A DNA stretch of 64,000 nt, taken from NCBI GenBank assembly GCA_015068935.1, contig SVJO01000004.1, forward strand, positions 1 to 64,000, read 5' to 3'. Under the pieces are notes generated by a model. That model made no database searches and was not told the DNA's origin. It was given only the letters and a program-made list of their open reading frames with translations. The stretch is from Oscillospiraceae bacterium (GTDB lineage: Bacteria > Bacillota > Clostridia > UBA1381 > UBA9506). Both the position numbers and the translations under genes were made by a program. This document shows, piece by piece, positions 30,601-40,747 of the stretch; within the stretch, counting starts at the first letter, position 1; every line of letters begins with the position of its first letter.

Positions 30601-30640
30601 ATTTTTATCCTCCTGAAATTTATTTAATAATCTTTATGTG

Positions 30641-31345
30641 TCAGTTTGAAACGATTGTTCCTATGTGCTCTCCGTCTAATACCTTTAAGATGTTTTCAGG
30701 GTCATCAAGACCGAAAACAAGGAGCGGAATATTATTGTCCATGCAAAGCGATGTTGCAGTTGAGTCCATAACCTTAAGACCGCGCCTTAAAACTTCAATA
30801 TATGAGAGCTTGTCAAAGCGCTTTGCATCAGGATTGGTTTTTGGGTCGCTGTCATAAACTCCGTCAACATTTTTTGCAAGGAAAATTGCATCTGCGCCGA
30901 TTTCTGCTGCACGGAGCGCCGCAGTTGTATCTGTTGAAAAGAACGGATTTCCTGTGCCGCAGCCGAAAATAACAACTCGGTTTTTATCTAAATGGCTTAC
31001 AGCCTTATCTCTTATGTATGTTTCTGCAATCTGGCGCATTTCAATAGCGGTTTGCACTCTTGCGGGAACACCGTTTTCTTCGAGTGAACTCTGGAGAGCA
31101 AGAGAATTTATAACTGTTCCGAGCATACCCATATGGTCAGCTTTGGTTCTGTCCATAGCTTTGCCTCTGCCTCGCCAGAAGTTGCCTGCTCCTATTACAA
31201 CTGCTACCTGTGTGCCTCGTATTAAACACTCTTTTATAATTTTTGAAATAGTGGCGAGCTTATCAAAATCTATACCTGAACCGGATTCCTGCGAGATAGC
31301 CTCGCCGCTGAGTTTTAGTAAAATTCGTTTGTATTTGACTGACAT
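30641..31345 (-). CDS. pyrH: UMP kinase
   Basis: [59 protein letters not shown]. Confidence 0.98.
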   Translation of the reverse strand: MSVKYKRILLKLSGEAISQESGSGIDFDKLATISKIIKECLIRGTQVAVVIGAGNFWRGRGKAMDRTKADHMGMLGTVINSLALQSSLEENGVPARVQTAIEMRQIAETYIRDKAVSHLDKNRVVIFGCGTGNPFFSTDTTAALRAAEIGADAIFLAKNVDGVYDSDPKTNPDAKRFDKLSYIEVLRRGLKVMDSTATSLCMDNNIPLLVFGLDDPENILKVLDGEHIGTIVSN

Positions 31346-31602
31346 ATTTGCCTCCTTAAGATATTTTATTCAGCTTCTTTCCTATAATTAAAAATTTTTT
31401 TAGTTTATGCATAAAATTTCGTTAGTTATTAACATTATCAACAGGGTTGTTAACATTTTTTAAGCGATTTTAAGCGAAAAACAAAGATTATTAACAAAAA
31501 ACTGTTGATAACTTCTACTGTCTGAATGTATATAAAACTCGTTTTTTACCTAAAAATTTCCATATTATTCATTGTAAAATCAAAAAATGTACAGAAAGAA
31601 AT

Positions 31603-32076
31603 TTAATGCTCTTTTGTACCGAAAACCCATAGTCTGTTACCAAGAAAATTAACCGCAAGAGAAAACGGCGTTGCCAGAAGTTTGCAAAACAGCACTGCCA
31701 TATCATCTGTAAGTTTAAATTGAACTGAAATTACATTGAATAAAGAATTTGCAAGTCTTTCTGCGTGCAATACATCATAAAACAGATTTAAAAGAATAAT
31801 TGTAACTCCCATTGAAACTAGATTTACAATTATAAATTTCCACATTTCGCTTACCCTGACAGCTCCTTTTTTGCCAAATGTGAAATATCTGTTTAAAATA
31901 TAACTGTTTGTCATTGCGATTGCAGTTGCAAATACTTGAGCTATGTTCTTATCAATATTACAAATACTGAAAAATAATGCAAACAGGAGATAGTCAAGTG
32001 CAGTGTTCATGATGCCGATAGCACCAAATTTTATTACCTGAATTAAGTTTTTTTTCTCAGCAGTTTTCTCCATCAC
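31603..32076 (-). CDS. GtrA family membrane protein
   Basis: KFGAIGIMNTALDYLLFALFF, SYILNRYFTF, NFLGNRLWVF; four predicted TM segments. Confidence 0.9.
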   Translation of the reverse strand: MMEKTAEKKNLIQVIKFGAIGIMNTALDYLLFALFFSICNIDKNIAQVFATAIAMTNSYILNRYFTFGKKGAVRVSEMWKFIIVNLVSMGVTIILLNLFYDVLHAERLANSLFNVISVQFKLTDDMAVLFCKLLATPFSLAVNFLGNRLWVFGTKEH

Positions 32077-33004
32077 TAAATCCCTTTTTCTCTCTTATGA
32101 TGTAAAGCGGTCTATTTTTCGATTCATCATATATTCTTCCGATATATTCCCCCATAATACCGAGCATCATCAAAATGAGTCCGTTGAAGAAGAGGGGGAT
32201 GGAAATAGCACATGCCCAGCCCGGAACAGATGCATTGCCAACGTATTTAATGAGAACAGAAACAATAAGCCAGATTATACTTGAGACAGAGAGAACTGCC
32301 CCTAAAAGCGACGAGAGCTTTAAAGGCTTATATGAAAATGCAGTAAGTCCATCCATGGCAAACTTTATCATTTTCTTTAAAGGATATTTTGTCTCGCCCG
32401 CAAAACGTTCTTCTCTTATATATGTAACATCTGTTTGCTTAAAGCCTACCCAGCTTACTAAACCTCTGACATAGCGGTTCTTTTCAGTAAGCGCTGAAAG
32501 CTCGTCGCAGACTTTTCTGTCAATAAGCCTGAAATCGCCCGTATCAACAGGAATATCAACACTTGTCATGCTTTTTAAGAAACGGTAGAAAACCTTGGCT
32601 GTGAAAAGTTTGAAGAAGGTTTCACCCTTTCTTTTGGCGCGCTTTCCATATACAACGTCATAGCCTTCCTTCCATTTCTTTATCATATCAAGAATAACCT
32701 CAGGAGGGTCCTGAAGGTCAGCGTCTATAACAACAACTGCCTGACCGCTTGAGTTATCCATGCCTGCTGTGATTGCAGTCTGATGACCGAAATTGCGCGA
32801 AAAATCTATCATTTTAACATTTTTATCCTTGTCACAAAGACTAGAGAGCATTTCGCCTGTTTTATCACGGCTTCCGTCATTTACAAAAATGAGCTCATAT
32901 TCCTCATTTGTTGTATCCATAACGGACTTTAATCTTTTGTAGCTTTCTTCTATTACAAGTTCTTCATTATATGCAGGTATAACTATAGAATAACGTACAG
33001 ACAT
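32057..33004 (-). CDS. Glycosyltransferase family 2 (GtrB/DPM1-like, two C-terminal TM segments)
   Basis: YSIVIPAYNEELVIEESYKRL, VVIDADLQDPPEVI, GDFRLIDRKV; IMGEYIGRIYDESKNRPLYII. Confidence 0.93.
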   Translation of the reverse strand: MSVRYSIVIPAYNEELVIEESYKRLKSVMDTTNEEYELIFVNDGSRDKTGEMLSSLCDKDKNVKMIDFSRNFGHQTAITAGMDNSSGQAVVVIDADLQDPPEVILDMIKKWKEGYDVVYGKRAKRKGETFFKLFTAKVFYRFLKSMTSVDIPVDTGDFRLIDRKVCDELSALTEKNRYVRGLVSWVGFKQTDVTYIREERFAGETKYPLKKMIKFAMDGLTAFSYKPLKLSSLLGAVLSVSSIIWLIVSVLIKYVGNASVPGWACAISIPLFFNGLILMMLGIMGEYIGRIYDESKNRPLYIIREKKGFSDGENC

Positions 33005-33114
33005 AGTTACCTCCTATTATAATTATATAGTATAATATTAGTATATATTGCGGAAGAAAATTTGTCAAGGTTTATGGCAAAAATTTGATTCTGATTAAAA
33101 TATAAATTTGGTTG

Positions 33115-33510
33115 TTATTTTGCTATTTTTGGAACGCGCGTGGGTCTTCCGTCTTTATCTAAAGCAACAAATACGAGTGTTGCATCGTTTGTCTTTATAA
33201 CTTCACCGGTACGCAGGTTTTCGCTCGTTACGGAAACACCTATTTTCATTGAGGTATTTCCGACGGAAATCAGCTGAGCGCGGAGCTTTACCATTGAACC
33301 GAGCTTTGACGGGTGCTTAAAATCAAGCGAGTCCATCGAGACTGTTGCAACATAGCAGTTTGAGTGCTTTGAGGCAACGAGCGCTGCGGCTATATCAATC
33401 CAGTGCATGAGTGTTCCGCCTTTGAGATTTCCCAATAGATTAACGTCGTTAGGAAGGACAAGATGCACCATTTCTATAACAGATTCATTTACAGGTTTTG
33501 CTTCTATCAT
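33115..33510 (-). CDS. Hotdog-fold acyl-CoA thioesterase
   Basis: LPNDVNLLGNLKGGTLMHWIDIAAALVASKHSN. Confidence 0.88.
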   Translation of the reverse strand: MIEAKPVNESVIEMVHLVLPNDVNLLGNLKGGTLMHWIDIAAALVASKHSNCYVATVSMDSLDFKHPSKLGSMVKLRAQLISVGNTSMKIGVSVTSENLRTGEVIKTNDATLVFVALDKDGRPTRVPKIAK

Positions 33511-33595
33511 TACTCTTCTCCTATAGTAAAATCATATAAAAAATGTATTGTTCAGTCTCTAGATGCTGATAATAGCTATTATAGGCGGTGATGAA

Positions 33596-34171
33596 ATGAA
33601 ATATACAATAATTATCCTTGTGCTTTTATCAGTATTTTTTTCAGGATGCACTCTAAAGGAAAACAACGAAACTGAGAAAAAAAGAATGGTTAGGTCTGCA
33701 AATGAGGAGGAAAAAACAGTTATCTCAGATGCAGAGACCATTCTTTTGGACAAAACGGAAAGCAGGATTAATAATATAAGGCTTGCGGCTATGGCGATAG
33801 ACGGAATAGAAATAGCACATAGTGAAGTTTTTTCATTTAACGATGCAGTGGGAGAAAGGACTGCTGAGCGCGGATATAAAAAAGCGCCTGTCATAGTATA
33901 TGAGGAAAGAGAATATGATTTCGGCGGAGGCGTATGTCAGGTAAGCTCAACACTTTATCAGGCGGCAAAAGGCGCAGGACTTGAAATTACGGAACGCCAT
34001 GAACATAAAAAAGAGGTGGATTACACAAAAAAAGGCGAGGATGCCGCAGTTGATTACGGCACCCTCGATTTGAAGTTTGTAAATAACAGTTATGAACAAA
34101 TTAAAATACGTGCACATGTTTATGACGATAAAGTTAGAGTAGAGATTATAGGCCCTCCTTCCATTTTTTAA
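33596..34171 (+). CDS. VanW-like lipoprotein
   Basis: Signal/lipobox MKYTIIILVLLSVFFSGC; EVFSFNDAVGERTAERGYKKAPVI...DFGGGVCQVSSTLYQAAKGAGLEITERHEH. Confidence 0.85.
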   Translation: MKYTIIILVLLSVFFSGCTLKENNETEKKRMVRSANEEEKTVISDAETILLDKTESRINNIRLAAMAIDGIEIAHSEVFSFNDAVGERTAERGYKKAPVIVYEEREYDFGGGVCQVSSTLYQAAKGAGLEITERHEHKKEVDYTKKGEDAAVDYGTLDLKFVNNSYEQIKIRAHVYDDKVRVEIIGPPSIF

Positions 34172-34703
34172 CATAGCCTGAAAGAAGGAAAAGAACTAAA
34201 GTCGATATAACAATTTCGGGGAGCATATATCCTCCGTTATAAAGGAGGGAATAAAGCCAGACGGGAGTTCCCTCGGGTGCATAGGTATGCCAAATGAGTA
34301 TACCTGACAGAAAATGGCATATAAACCTTAGCAGCATGACAAAGGCACCTGACAGGGGAATAGCAACTTTTTTATTTTTTATGCTATTCATAAATAACCC
34401 TGAAAGACCTAAAACTGTAAATGCAACTAAATAGTCTAAAAGAATTACAAGGACATATAATAACAAACTGGGGGTTGGCGGAGGAACGATGCCTCCTGTG
34501 AGCATCTGCAGAAGTGAATAGACAAACCCTGAAAGAAGTCCCCACTTGTTTCCTAAAAGTATGCCGATGATAATTACAGGGACCATGCTCCCTGCTGTGA
34601 CTGTACCTCCGTACGGAGCATTAAACAGAACTATCATGGAAAGTATTAAAGAAAGTGCAATAAGCATAGCGCTTGTTGTTAGTTTTTTTGTCATTTTAAT
34701 CAA
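34146..34703 (-). CDS. thiT: Thiamine ECF transporter S component ThiT
   Basis: MTKKLTTSAMLIALSLILSMI...PYGGTVTAGSMVPVIIIGILLGNKWGLLSGFVYSLLQMLTGG; preceded by a TPP riboswitch. Confidence 0.92.
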   Translation of the reverse strand: MIKMTKKLTTSAMLIALSLILSMIVLFNAPYGGTVTAGSMVPVIIIGILLGNKWGLLSGFVYSLLQMLTGGIVPPPTPSLLLYVLVILLDYLVAFTVLGLSGLFMNSIKNKKVAIPLSGAFVMLLRFICHFLSGILIWHTYAPEGTPVWLYSLLYNGGYMLPEIVISTLVLFLLSGYVKKWKEGL

Positions 34704-34808
34704 CCTTTCATATAGCCGAAATCCTGCCGGTAAGGCATGTTCGGGGTGTTTTTTTTGCTTGTCGCCGAAAAACTCATTTTAAGGCTTAACCTTCACATTT
34801 CTAAGTAT

Positions 34809-34840
34809 AAAAAAAGATGCTTCCCGATTGGGAAACATCC
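34809..34840 (-). terminator. Expression-platform terminator of the TPP riboswitch
   Basis: Minus strand GATGTTTCCC-AATC-GGGAAGCATC-TTTTTTT. Confidence 0.85.
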
Positions 34841-34852
34841 GACGAAAACGAT

Positions 34853-34942
34853 ATAATTCCTACGTTGGCATTACCCAAATCAGGTTATTCCGGTTAAAGC
34901 GGCAATACGCTTACTCTCAGCCTGTTTGCACAAGCTCCCGTC
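34853..34942 (-). ncRNA. TPP riboswitch (THI element)
   Basis: Minus strand GGGAGC...CAGGCTGAGAGTAAGC...AACCTGATTTGGGTAATGCCAACGTAGGAA. Confidence 0.96.
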
Positions 34943-35023
34943 TGTTTTTAAATTGTAAATGAATTTACGGCAAAGAACCAAAGGTTCTAAAAGATTTATG
35001 TTGCGCAACAAAATCTGTGTATA

Positions 35024-35052
35024 ATTATAATCCAAAACTACACGTTTGTCAA
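35024..35052 (-). promoter_or_regulatory. Promoter of the TPP riboswitch-thiT unit
   Basis: Minus strand TTGACA (35052-35047), N17, TATAAT (35029-35024). Confidence 0.75.
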
Positions 35053-35153
35053 TAAATTTCAGAAAGATTTTATTTGATTAAATAAAAATACTCAATGTTG
35101 TTCCATTTTAGAAAAAAGTATGGTATAATATAATAATACTTTTTTTAAGGCAG

Positions 35154-38100
35154 GTGGCAAAGATGCCGATACCGAGAGGCTTAATCAGAAAAATTACGGC
35201 AAATGATGATACATATTCAAAAGCGCTTTCACTTTTTTATCAGGGAGCTGTCGGTGAGGTGCGCCTCAAAGACACGGATTTTCAGGATGAATACAAAATT
35301 TTATCGACTGTTTGCGATAACGGCAGGGAATATGAGGTTATAATCGAAATTGACAATTATAATGAGCAAATCAATGGTTATTCATGCACTTGTCCGTTGT
35401 GTCTCGATTATGACGGGGCATGCAGGCATATTGCCGCAACTTTAATTTCTCAGGAAAATAATTTCTTTAACAAAGACCCAAGAAACCGCGGAGAAAGAAA
35501 AAACAGAGAAAAAACAGATGATGATGCTCTTAAAATGATTTTAAGCTATTCACAGAAAACAGCAAACAGAACAATAGCTGCAAATTCTGTAAATACTGCC
35601 TGTTTAATCCCAATTCTTAAAATTGACGGAAATTGTCTGAAATTAGGACTCAAAATAGATGTAGGCAGAGTATATGTAATAAAAGATATCGGAGCTTTTT
35701 ATGAAAATATGAAAAGCGGAAATGTGGATAAATACGGCTCGGGTTTTATGTTTTTGCATGATGTAAATAATTTTAATGAGGACTCAAAACCTCTTTTGAA
35801 TTTCGTGATGACATATTATTCTGCACATTTAAAAGGGGCATATGAGGATAAAAAGCATATGTTAATTACAGGACACTTAACAGATAAGCTCCTTAGAATG
35901 CTTTGCGGGAAAAATGTAGATGCGGTATCAAATTCAGAGCAATTTAAAATAAAAATAACTGAGAAAATTCCTGATTTTAACATCAGTATAAAAAAGATAG
36001 GAAAAAGCTGTTTTGGAATAAGCCTTGACAATGTTGATTTTGATATTATCAAGGGGAGGAGCAGAATTTATATTAAAACGGACAAAGTAATATATTGTAC
36101 TTCAGAGGAATATACGCAAAAGTGCGGGGAGATTTTATCAATTCTTTGTGCGAGGAACACACCTCTTTGTGTTCATGCAGATGATATGGCTTCTCTTTAC
36201 AGTTCGGTTTTCAAGACGATTTCTGATTTTATTCCGATAAAATCAAGGGAAGATTTGTCTCAGTTCCGCCCTCTTCCGCTCAAAACGAAGATTTATCTTG
36301 ATTTTGAGGAGGAAAACCTTATTGCAAAGGTTATGTTTCATTACGGCGGAGAGGTTTTTGATGCCGCAGATAATAACAGAGAACCTAAAAGTGTGGGAGA
36401 TTTAGAGGGGGAACTCTGCGTTAAAACAGTGCTCATGAAATATATGCCCTCATTTTCAGAGGAACTGGGAGCATATCATACATTTGAAGAAGGCCAGATA
36501 TATGAATTTTTGACATCGGGCATAGCGGAGCTTTCTGCATATGGCGAGATATATGCTTCCGATTCTATTAAAAAAATGAAAATTAAAAGGCCGCAGAGCA
36601 TCTCTGTAGGCGCTAAACTGGATAGCGGGCTTTTAAATATTGATTTTTCATCAGATGATTTCCCGCCTGATGAGCTTAGTGAAATTTTAGAGTCATACAA
36701 GCAAACAAAAAAATATCACAGGCTTAAGGACGGCTCATTTTTATCTTTGGAAAGTGATGTATTTGTTGATATTTTAAATATAACTGAAGGATTGTCGGTA
36801 AGCGGAGATGCTTTGGCGGGAGGCGAGGTAACTGTTCCGGGCTACCGCGCTCTCTATATTGATGAAATTCTTAAAAACTCATCAATTTCTTCTGTTGAGA
36901 GAAACAGCGAACTTAAAAAACTCGTCAGGGATATGAAGTATGTCGCTGATTCTGATTTTGTTCCGCCCCAAAGTCTCAAAGGGGTTTTAAGAAATTATCA
37001 GAAAACAGGGTTCAGGTGGCTTAAGACACTTGAAATGTGCGGTTTTTCAGGAGTGCTGGCAGATGATATGGGACTTGGAAAAACATTACAGATTATATCT
37101 TTAATAAAGGACAAAAAAGATGAAAAAGGCAAAGTTGCGGCTCTTGTTGTCTGCCCTGCATCGCTTGTTTTAAACTGGGAAAGTGAAATCGAGAAATTTA
37201 GTCCAGACATAAAGGCTATATGCGTAATAGGAAATAATACTGAACGTATAGAGATAATAAAAAAAGCGGAAGATTATGATGTTTGTATAACGTCTTATGA
37301 GCTTTTAAAACGGGATATTTCAGAATATGAGAGGTTCACATTTGATTATCAGGTGGTTGACGAAGCACAATATATAAAAAATTATACAACACAGAATGCA
37401 AAAGCTGTAAAGTCTATAAAAAGCAAAACGAAATTTGCACTTACAGGAACGCCTATTGAGAACAATTTATCGGAGCTTTGGTCAATTTTTGACTTTTTAA
37501 TGCCGGGATATCTCTATTCTCACTCTTATTTTAAAAATCATTTTGAAGTGCCTGTTGTAAGAGATAAAGACAGCTCAGCAATAAAGAGATTGAAGGCGAT
37601 AGTTTCTCCTTTTATTTTAAGACGCTTAAAAAGCGATGTTTTAAAGGAACTTCCCCAAATGCATGAAACAGTTATTTATGCTAAAATGGAGGATGAGCAA
37701 AAAAAGATTTATGCAGCAAATGCTATGCAGATAAAAGAGGAATTTGCGCTTAAATCACAGGATGAAAAGGCAAATAGATTTATGGTTTTATCGATGCTTA
37801 TGCGCCTGCGTCAGCTATGCTGCCATCCAGGTCTTGTTTATGATAATTACAGTGAAGGCAGTGCAAAACTTGAGCTTTGTCTTTCGCTTTTAGAGAGTCT
37901 CAATGAAAGCGGTCACAAGGTGCTTTTATTTTCTCAGTTTACATCAATGCTGGATGTTATATCGCAAAAACTTGACGAGATGAAAATTCCGTATTATGAG
38001 ATAAGAGGTTCTACTAAAAAAGAGGAAAGGAAAGAACTTGTTGACAGATTTAATGAGGACAACACTCCTGTTTTCCTGATTTCACTAAAGGCAGGAGGTA

Positions 38101-38372
38101 CGGGACTTAACTTAACGGGAGCAGATATGGTTATTCATTACGACCCGTGGTGGAACAAAAGTGTACAGAATCAGGCGACAGACAGAGCTTACCGAATGGG
38201 ACAGAAAAAGAGTGTTCAGGTTTATAAGCTGATTGTAAAGGATTCAATAGAAGAAAAAATTTTAAAGCTTCAGGAGAAAAAATCAAATCTGGCAGACAGT
38301 ATAATTTCTGGAGGGGAGCTTGATATACTTTCCCTTTCTAAAGACGAAATTCTGAAACTTTTTGAGATTTAG
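35154..38372 (+). CDS. SWIM zinc finger plus SNF2/DEAD-like helicase
   Basis: SWIM-type CTCPLCLDYDGACRHIAATL; GVLADDMGLGKTLQIISLI, TGTPIENNLSELWSIFDFL, LFSQFTSMLDVI, DPWWNKSVQNQATDRAYRMGQ. Confidence 0.95.
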   Translation: MAKMPIPRGLIRKITANDDTYSKALSLFYQGAVGEVRLKDTDFQDEYKILSTVCDNGREYEVIIEIDNYNEQINGYSCTCPLCLDYDGACRHIAATLISQENNFFNKDPRNRGERKNREKTDDDALKMILSYSQKTANRTIAANSVNTACLIPILKIDGNCLKLGLKIDVGRVYVIKDIGAFYENMKSGNVDKYGSGFMFLHDVNNFNEDSKPLLNFVMTYYSAHLKGAYEDKKHMLITGHLTDKLLRMLCGKNVDAVSNSEQFKIKITEKIPDFNISIKKIGKSCFGISLDNVDFDIIKGRSRIYIKTDKVIYCTSEEYTQKCGEILSILCARNTPLCVHADDMASLYSSVFKTISDFIPIKSREDLSQFRPLPLKTKIYLDFEEENLIAKVMFHYGGEVFDAADNNREPKSVGDLEGELCVKTVLMKYMPSFSEELGAYHTFEEGQIYEFLTSGIAELSAYGEIYASDSIKKMKIKRPQSISVGAKLDSGLLNIDFSSDDFPPDELSEILESYKQTKKYHRLKDGSFLSLESDVFVDILNITEGLSVSGDALAGGEVTVPGYRALYIDEILKNSSISSVERNSELKKLVRDMKYVADSDFVPPQSLKGVLRNYQKTGFRWLKTLEMCGFSGVLADDMGLGKTLQIISLIKDKKDEKGKVAALVVCPASLVLNWESEIEKFSPDIKAICVIGNNTERIEIIKKAEDYDVCITSYELLKRDISEYERFTFDYQVVDEAQYIKNYTTQNAKAVKSIKSKTKFALTGTPIENNLSELWSIFDFLMPGYLYSHSYFKNHFEVPVVRDKDSSAIKRLKAIVSPFILRRLKSDVLKELPQMHETVIYAKMEDEQKKIYAANAMQIKEEFALKSQDEKANRFMVLSMLMRLRQLCCHPGLVYDNYSEGSAKLELCLSLLESLNESGHKVLLFSQFTSMLDVISQKLDEMKIPYYEIRGSTKKEERKELVDRFNEDNTPVFLISLKAGGTGLNLTGADMVIHYDPWWNKSVQNQATDRAYRMGQKKSVQVYKLIVKDSIEEKILKLQEKKSNLADSIISGGELDILSLSKDEILKLFEI

Positions 38373-38412
38373 AAGGAAGATATTAAGAATTACTTAATTA
38401 TTTTTAAAAGTA

Positions 38413-38441
38413 TTGACAATAAATAATGAAAATATTAAAAT
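38413..38441 (+). promoter_or_regulatory. Promoter of the VTT-cardiolipin synthase gene (TTGACA-N17-TAAAAT)
   Basis: TTGACA 38413-38418, TAAAAT 38436-38441; overlaps the ORF-track ATG at 38426. Confidence 0.65.
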
Positions 38442-38470
38442 ACTCAATACCAAAAGGTAGGTGGAAAGCA

Positions 38471-40678
38471 TTGGAAGAAAATAAAAAAGAAGCGGTTTTT
38501 TTAAATGTGTCAAAAGCTGTTTCAGTTATATCTGTTTTAGCTTTGGTATTATTTGTATTTATATTCAGGGAATATATTACTGTAGAAAATGTTTTGAAAA
38601 TTACACCAAAAAGCCAAAAAATCGCATCGCTTTTTTTAATAGGCTTATATATCTTGAAGTCGCTTACAATTTTGTTTCCCGCTATGGTGCTTTATATTGT
38701 CTCGGGAATTGTTTTACCTTTGCCTTTTGCTATTTTAGTAAATTTTATCGGCATGTTCTTAGAAAATACTCTGGAGTATGCAGTAGGCTACAGGGCAGGA
38801 GCAGGACTTAGTGATTATCTTGAGGGGAAATATTTAAGAATACGAAAACTTGGCGATATAACGGCAAAGAACGAATTTTTTGTTTCATATATACTGAGAA
38901 TATCTCCTTTACTCCCGGTTGGCATTGTAGGTATGCTCCTAGGGGGAAAGAGGATTGATTTTAAGAAATATACAATAGGCTCGCTTTTAGGTATGGCACC
39001 TTTTATGATTGCGGCAACAGCTTTAGGAGTAAATATTTTGAGTCCGCTTTCTTTTGAATTCTTCATATCATGCAGTTTAATTGTTTTTATTATTGCTTTA
39101 TCATTTTTATATCTTGGGCTGAGTAAAAGGAGACTTCAGAAAAGAGCAGTTAAAACAAGACCGAAATGGATGAGAATTGTATTCAGGAGACGTGTATTTG
39201 TTATACTTCTCCTTGTTTTACAGGTTTTTTTAATAGTTCTGATGTTTCTGAGTGCAGGAACAAATTATTCGGTTTTTGCACCTGTAATGTCAATAATAAG
39301 CTACGTGGTTGCTGTTTTCATATTAGGAGCAGAGGATAAGCCCGCATATAAGCTGACGTGGGTTGTTTTAATTCTTGCTTTTCCGTTCTTTGGAGGAATG
39401 TTCTATCTTATAATAAGAAATCAGTGGACAGCAAAGAGCTTTGACAAAAAGTTTAAGACGGCAGAAGAACAGTGCAGAGAATTGCTTGTGTGCGGAGACG
39501 AATCTTTAGAAAAGATTAAAGAGTTTGACAGGGCGTGTTATCTTAATTCGAATTATCTTTATTCTTATGCAGGGTTTCCGGTGTATGAAAATACTCAGGC
39601 ACAGTATTTAAAGAGCGGTGAGGAAAAATTTGAGCAGCTTGTATGTGAACTGAAAAAGGCCGAAAAATTTATATTTTTAGAGTATTTCATAATCAGTCAG
39701 GGATATATGTGGGAAACCATTTTAAAAATACTTGAAGAAAAGGCACAGAGCGGAGTAGATGTCAGGGTTATTTTTGATGACATAGGCTGTTTTATGCTTT
39801 TGCCTAAAGATTATCACAAAACTTTGGAAAAAGCACAAATTAAGTGCGTGCTTTTTAATCCTTTTGTGCCTGTTCTTTCGACTGTCCAAAACAATCGAGA
39901 CCACAGGAAAATTGCAATTATTGACGGTTTGGTTGCATTTACCGGCGGCATCAATATAGGAGATGAATACATCAACAGAGAGGAAAGGTTCGGACACTGG
40001 AAGGACTGTGCAATTATGGTCAAGGGAAAGGCAGTATGGAGTTTTACGGTGATGTTCCTTCAAATGTGGAATGTATTCAGAAAAGATGATGAGGACTTTA
40101 ATATATTCAGAGCAGAGACAGAGGAAGTCTCAGACGGATTTGTACAGCCTTACTCAGACAGACCGCTTGACGGAAAAGCCGTTGTGGAACATGTTTATAT
40201 GTCGATAATAAGCAGGGCATGTGATTATCTCTATATTACAACACCATACCTTATTTTAGAGGATTCGATGTCATCGGCGCTTTGCGAGGCGGCTAAATGC
40301 GGAGTAGATGTTAAAATCATAACACCGCATGTGCCCGATAAAGCATATGTGCATCTGACAACACGCTCATATTATGCCGAGCTTATAAAAGCAGGCGTCA
40401 AAATTTATGAGTACAAGAAGGGGTTTATTCATTCAAAGGTTTTCCTGTCAGACGATAAGACTGCATCTATAGGAACAGCAAATGCTGATTACAGGAGCCT
40501 TTATCTTCATTTTGAATGCGGCGCTCTCATTCATGGCTGTAAAACAATATATGATATAAAAAAAGATTTCTTAGAAACTCTGGATGAGTGTATAGAGATT
40601 AAAGAGAGCGATTGCAAAAGAAATTTATTTATGAGAATAATCCAAAGACTTTTAAGGCTTTTTGCACCGCTGATGTAA
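38471..40678 (+). CDS. Fusion: N-terminal VTT/DedA (TVP38/TMEM64-like) domain plus C-terminal cardiolipin synthase (PLD)
   Basis: N-terminal multi-TM VTT-like region (VNFIGMFLENTLEYAVGYRAG..., ILRISPLLPVGIVGMLLGG); two HKD motifs HRKIAIID and HSKVFLSD. TTG start at 38471 inferred from AGGTAGGTGG and promoter position; ORF track starts at 38426. Confidence 0.88.
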   Translation: MEENKKEAVFLNVSKAVSVISVLALVLFVFIFREYITVENVLKITPKSQKIASLFLIGLYILKSLTILFPAMVLYIVSGIVLPLPFAILVNFIGMFLENTLEYAVGYRAGAGLSDYLEGKYLRIRKLGDITAKNEFFVSYILRISPLLPVGIVGMLLGGKRIDFKKYTIGSLLGMAPFMIAATALGVNILSPLSFEFFISCSLIVFIIALSFLYLGLSKRRLQKRAVKTRPKWMRIVFRRRVFVILLLVLQVFLIVLMFLSAGTNYSVFAPVMSIISYVVAVFILGAEDKPAYKLTWVVLILAFPFFGGMFYLIIRNQWTAKSFDKKFKTAEEQCRELLVCGDESLEKIKEFDRACYLNSNYLYSYAGFPVYENTQAQYLKSGEEKFEQLVCELKKAEKFIFLEYFIISQGYMWETILKILEEKAQSGVDVRVIFDDIGCFMLLPKDYHKTLEKAQIKCVLFNPFVPVLSTVQNNRDHRKIAIIDGLVAFTGGINIGDEYINREERFGHWKDCAIMVKGKAVWSFTVMFLQMWNVFRKDDEDFNIFRAETEEVSDGFVQPYSDRPLDGKAVVEHVYMSIISRACDYLYITTPYLILEDSMSSALCEAAKCGVDVKIITPHVPDKAYVHLTTRSYYAELIKAGVKIYEYKKGFIHSKVFLSDDKTASIGTANADYRSLYLHFECGALIHGCKTIYDIKKDFLETLDECIEIKESDCKRNLFMRIIQRLLRLFAPLM

Positions 40679-40747
40679 ATGACTTGTATTTTTGCTGAAA
40701 AACGTGGCTATAATGTAATATATATTTTGCATTAATGAGGAAATAGC

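Noticed and set aside
34146-34171. 26-nt convergent overlap of the VanW-like gene and thiT as a possible antisense regulatory arrangement
   Set aside because: Short tail-to-tail overlap is common in compact genomes; nothing further supports regulation.
34990-35018. Palindrome AGATTTATGTTGCGCAACAAAATCT as a transcription-factor operator
   Set aside because: It lies just downstream of the thiT promoter and may be an operator or 5' leader hairpin, but with one copy and an asymmetric internal loop I cannot support a specific regulator.
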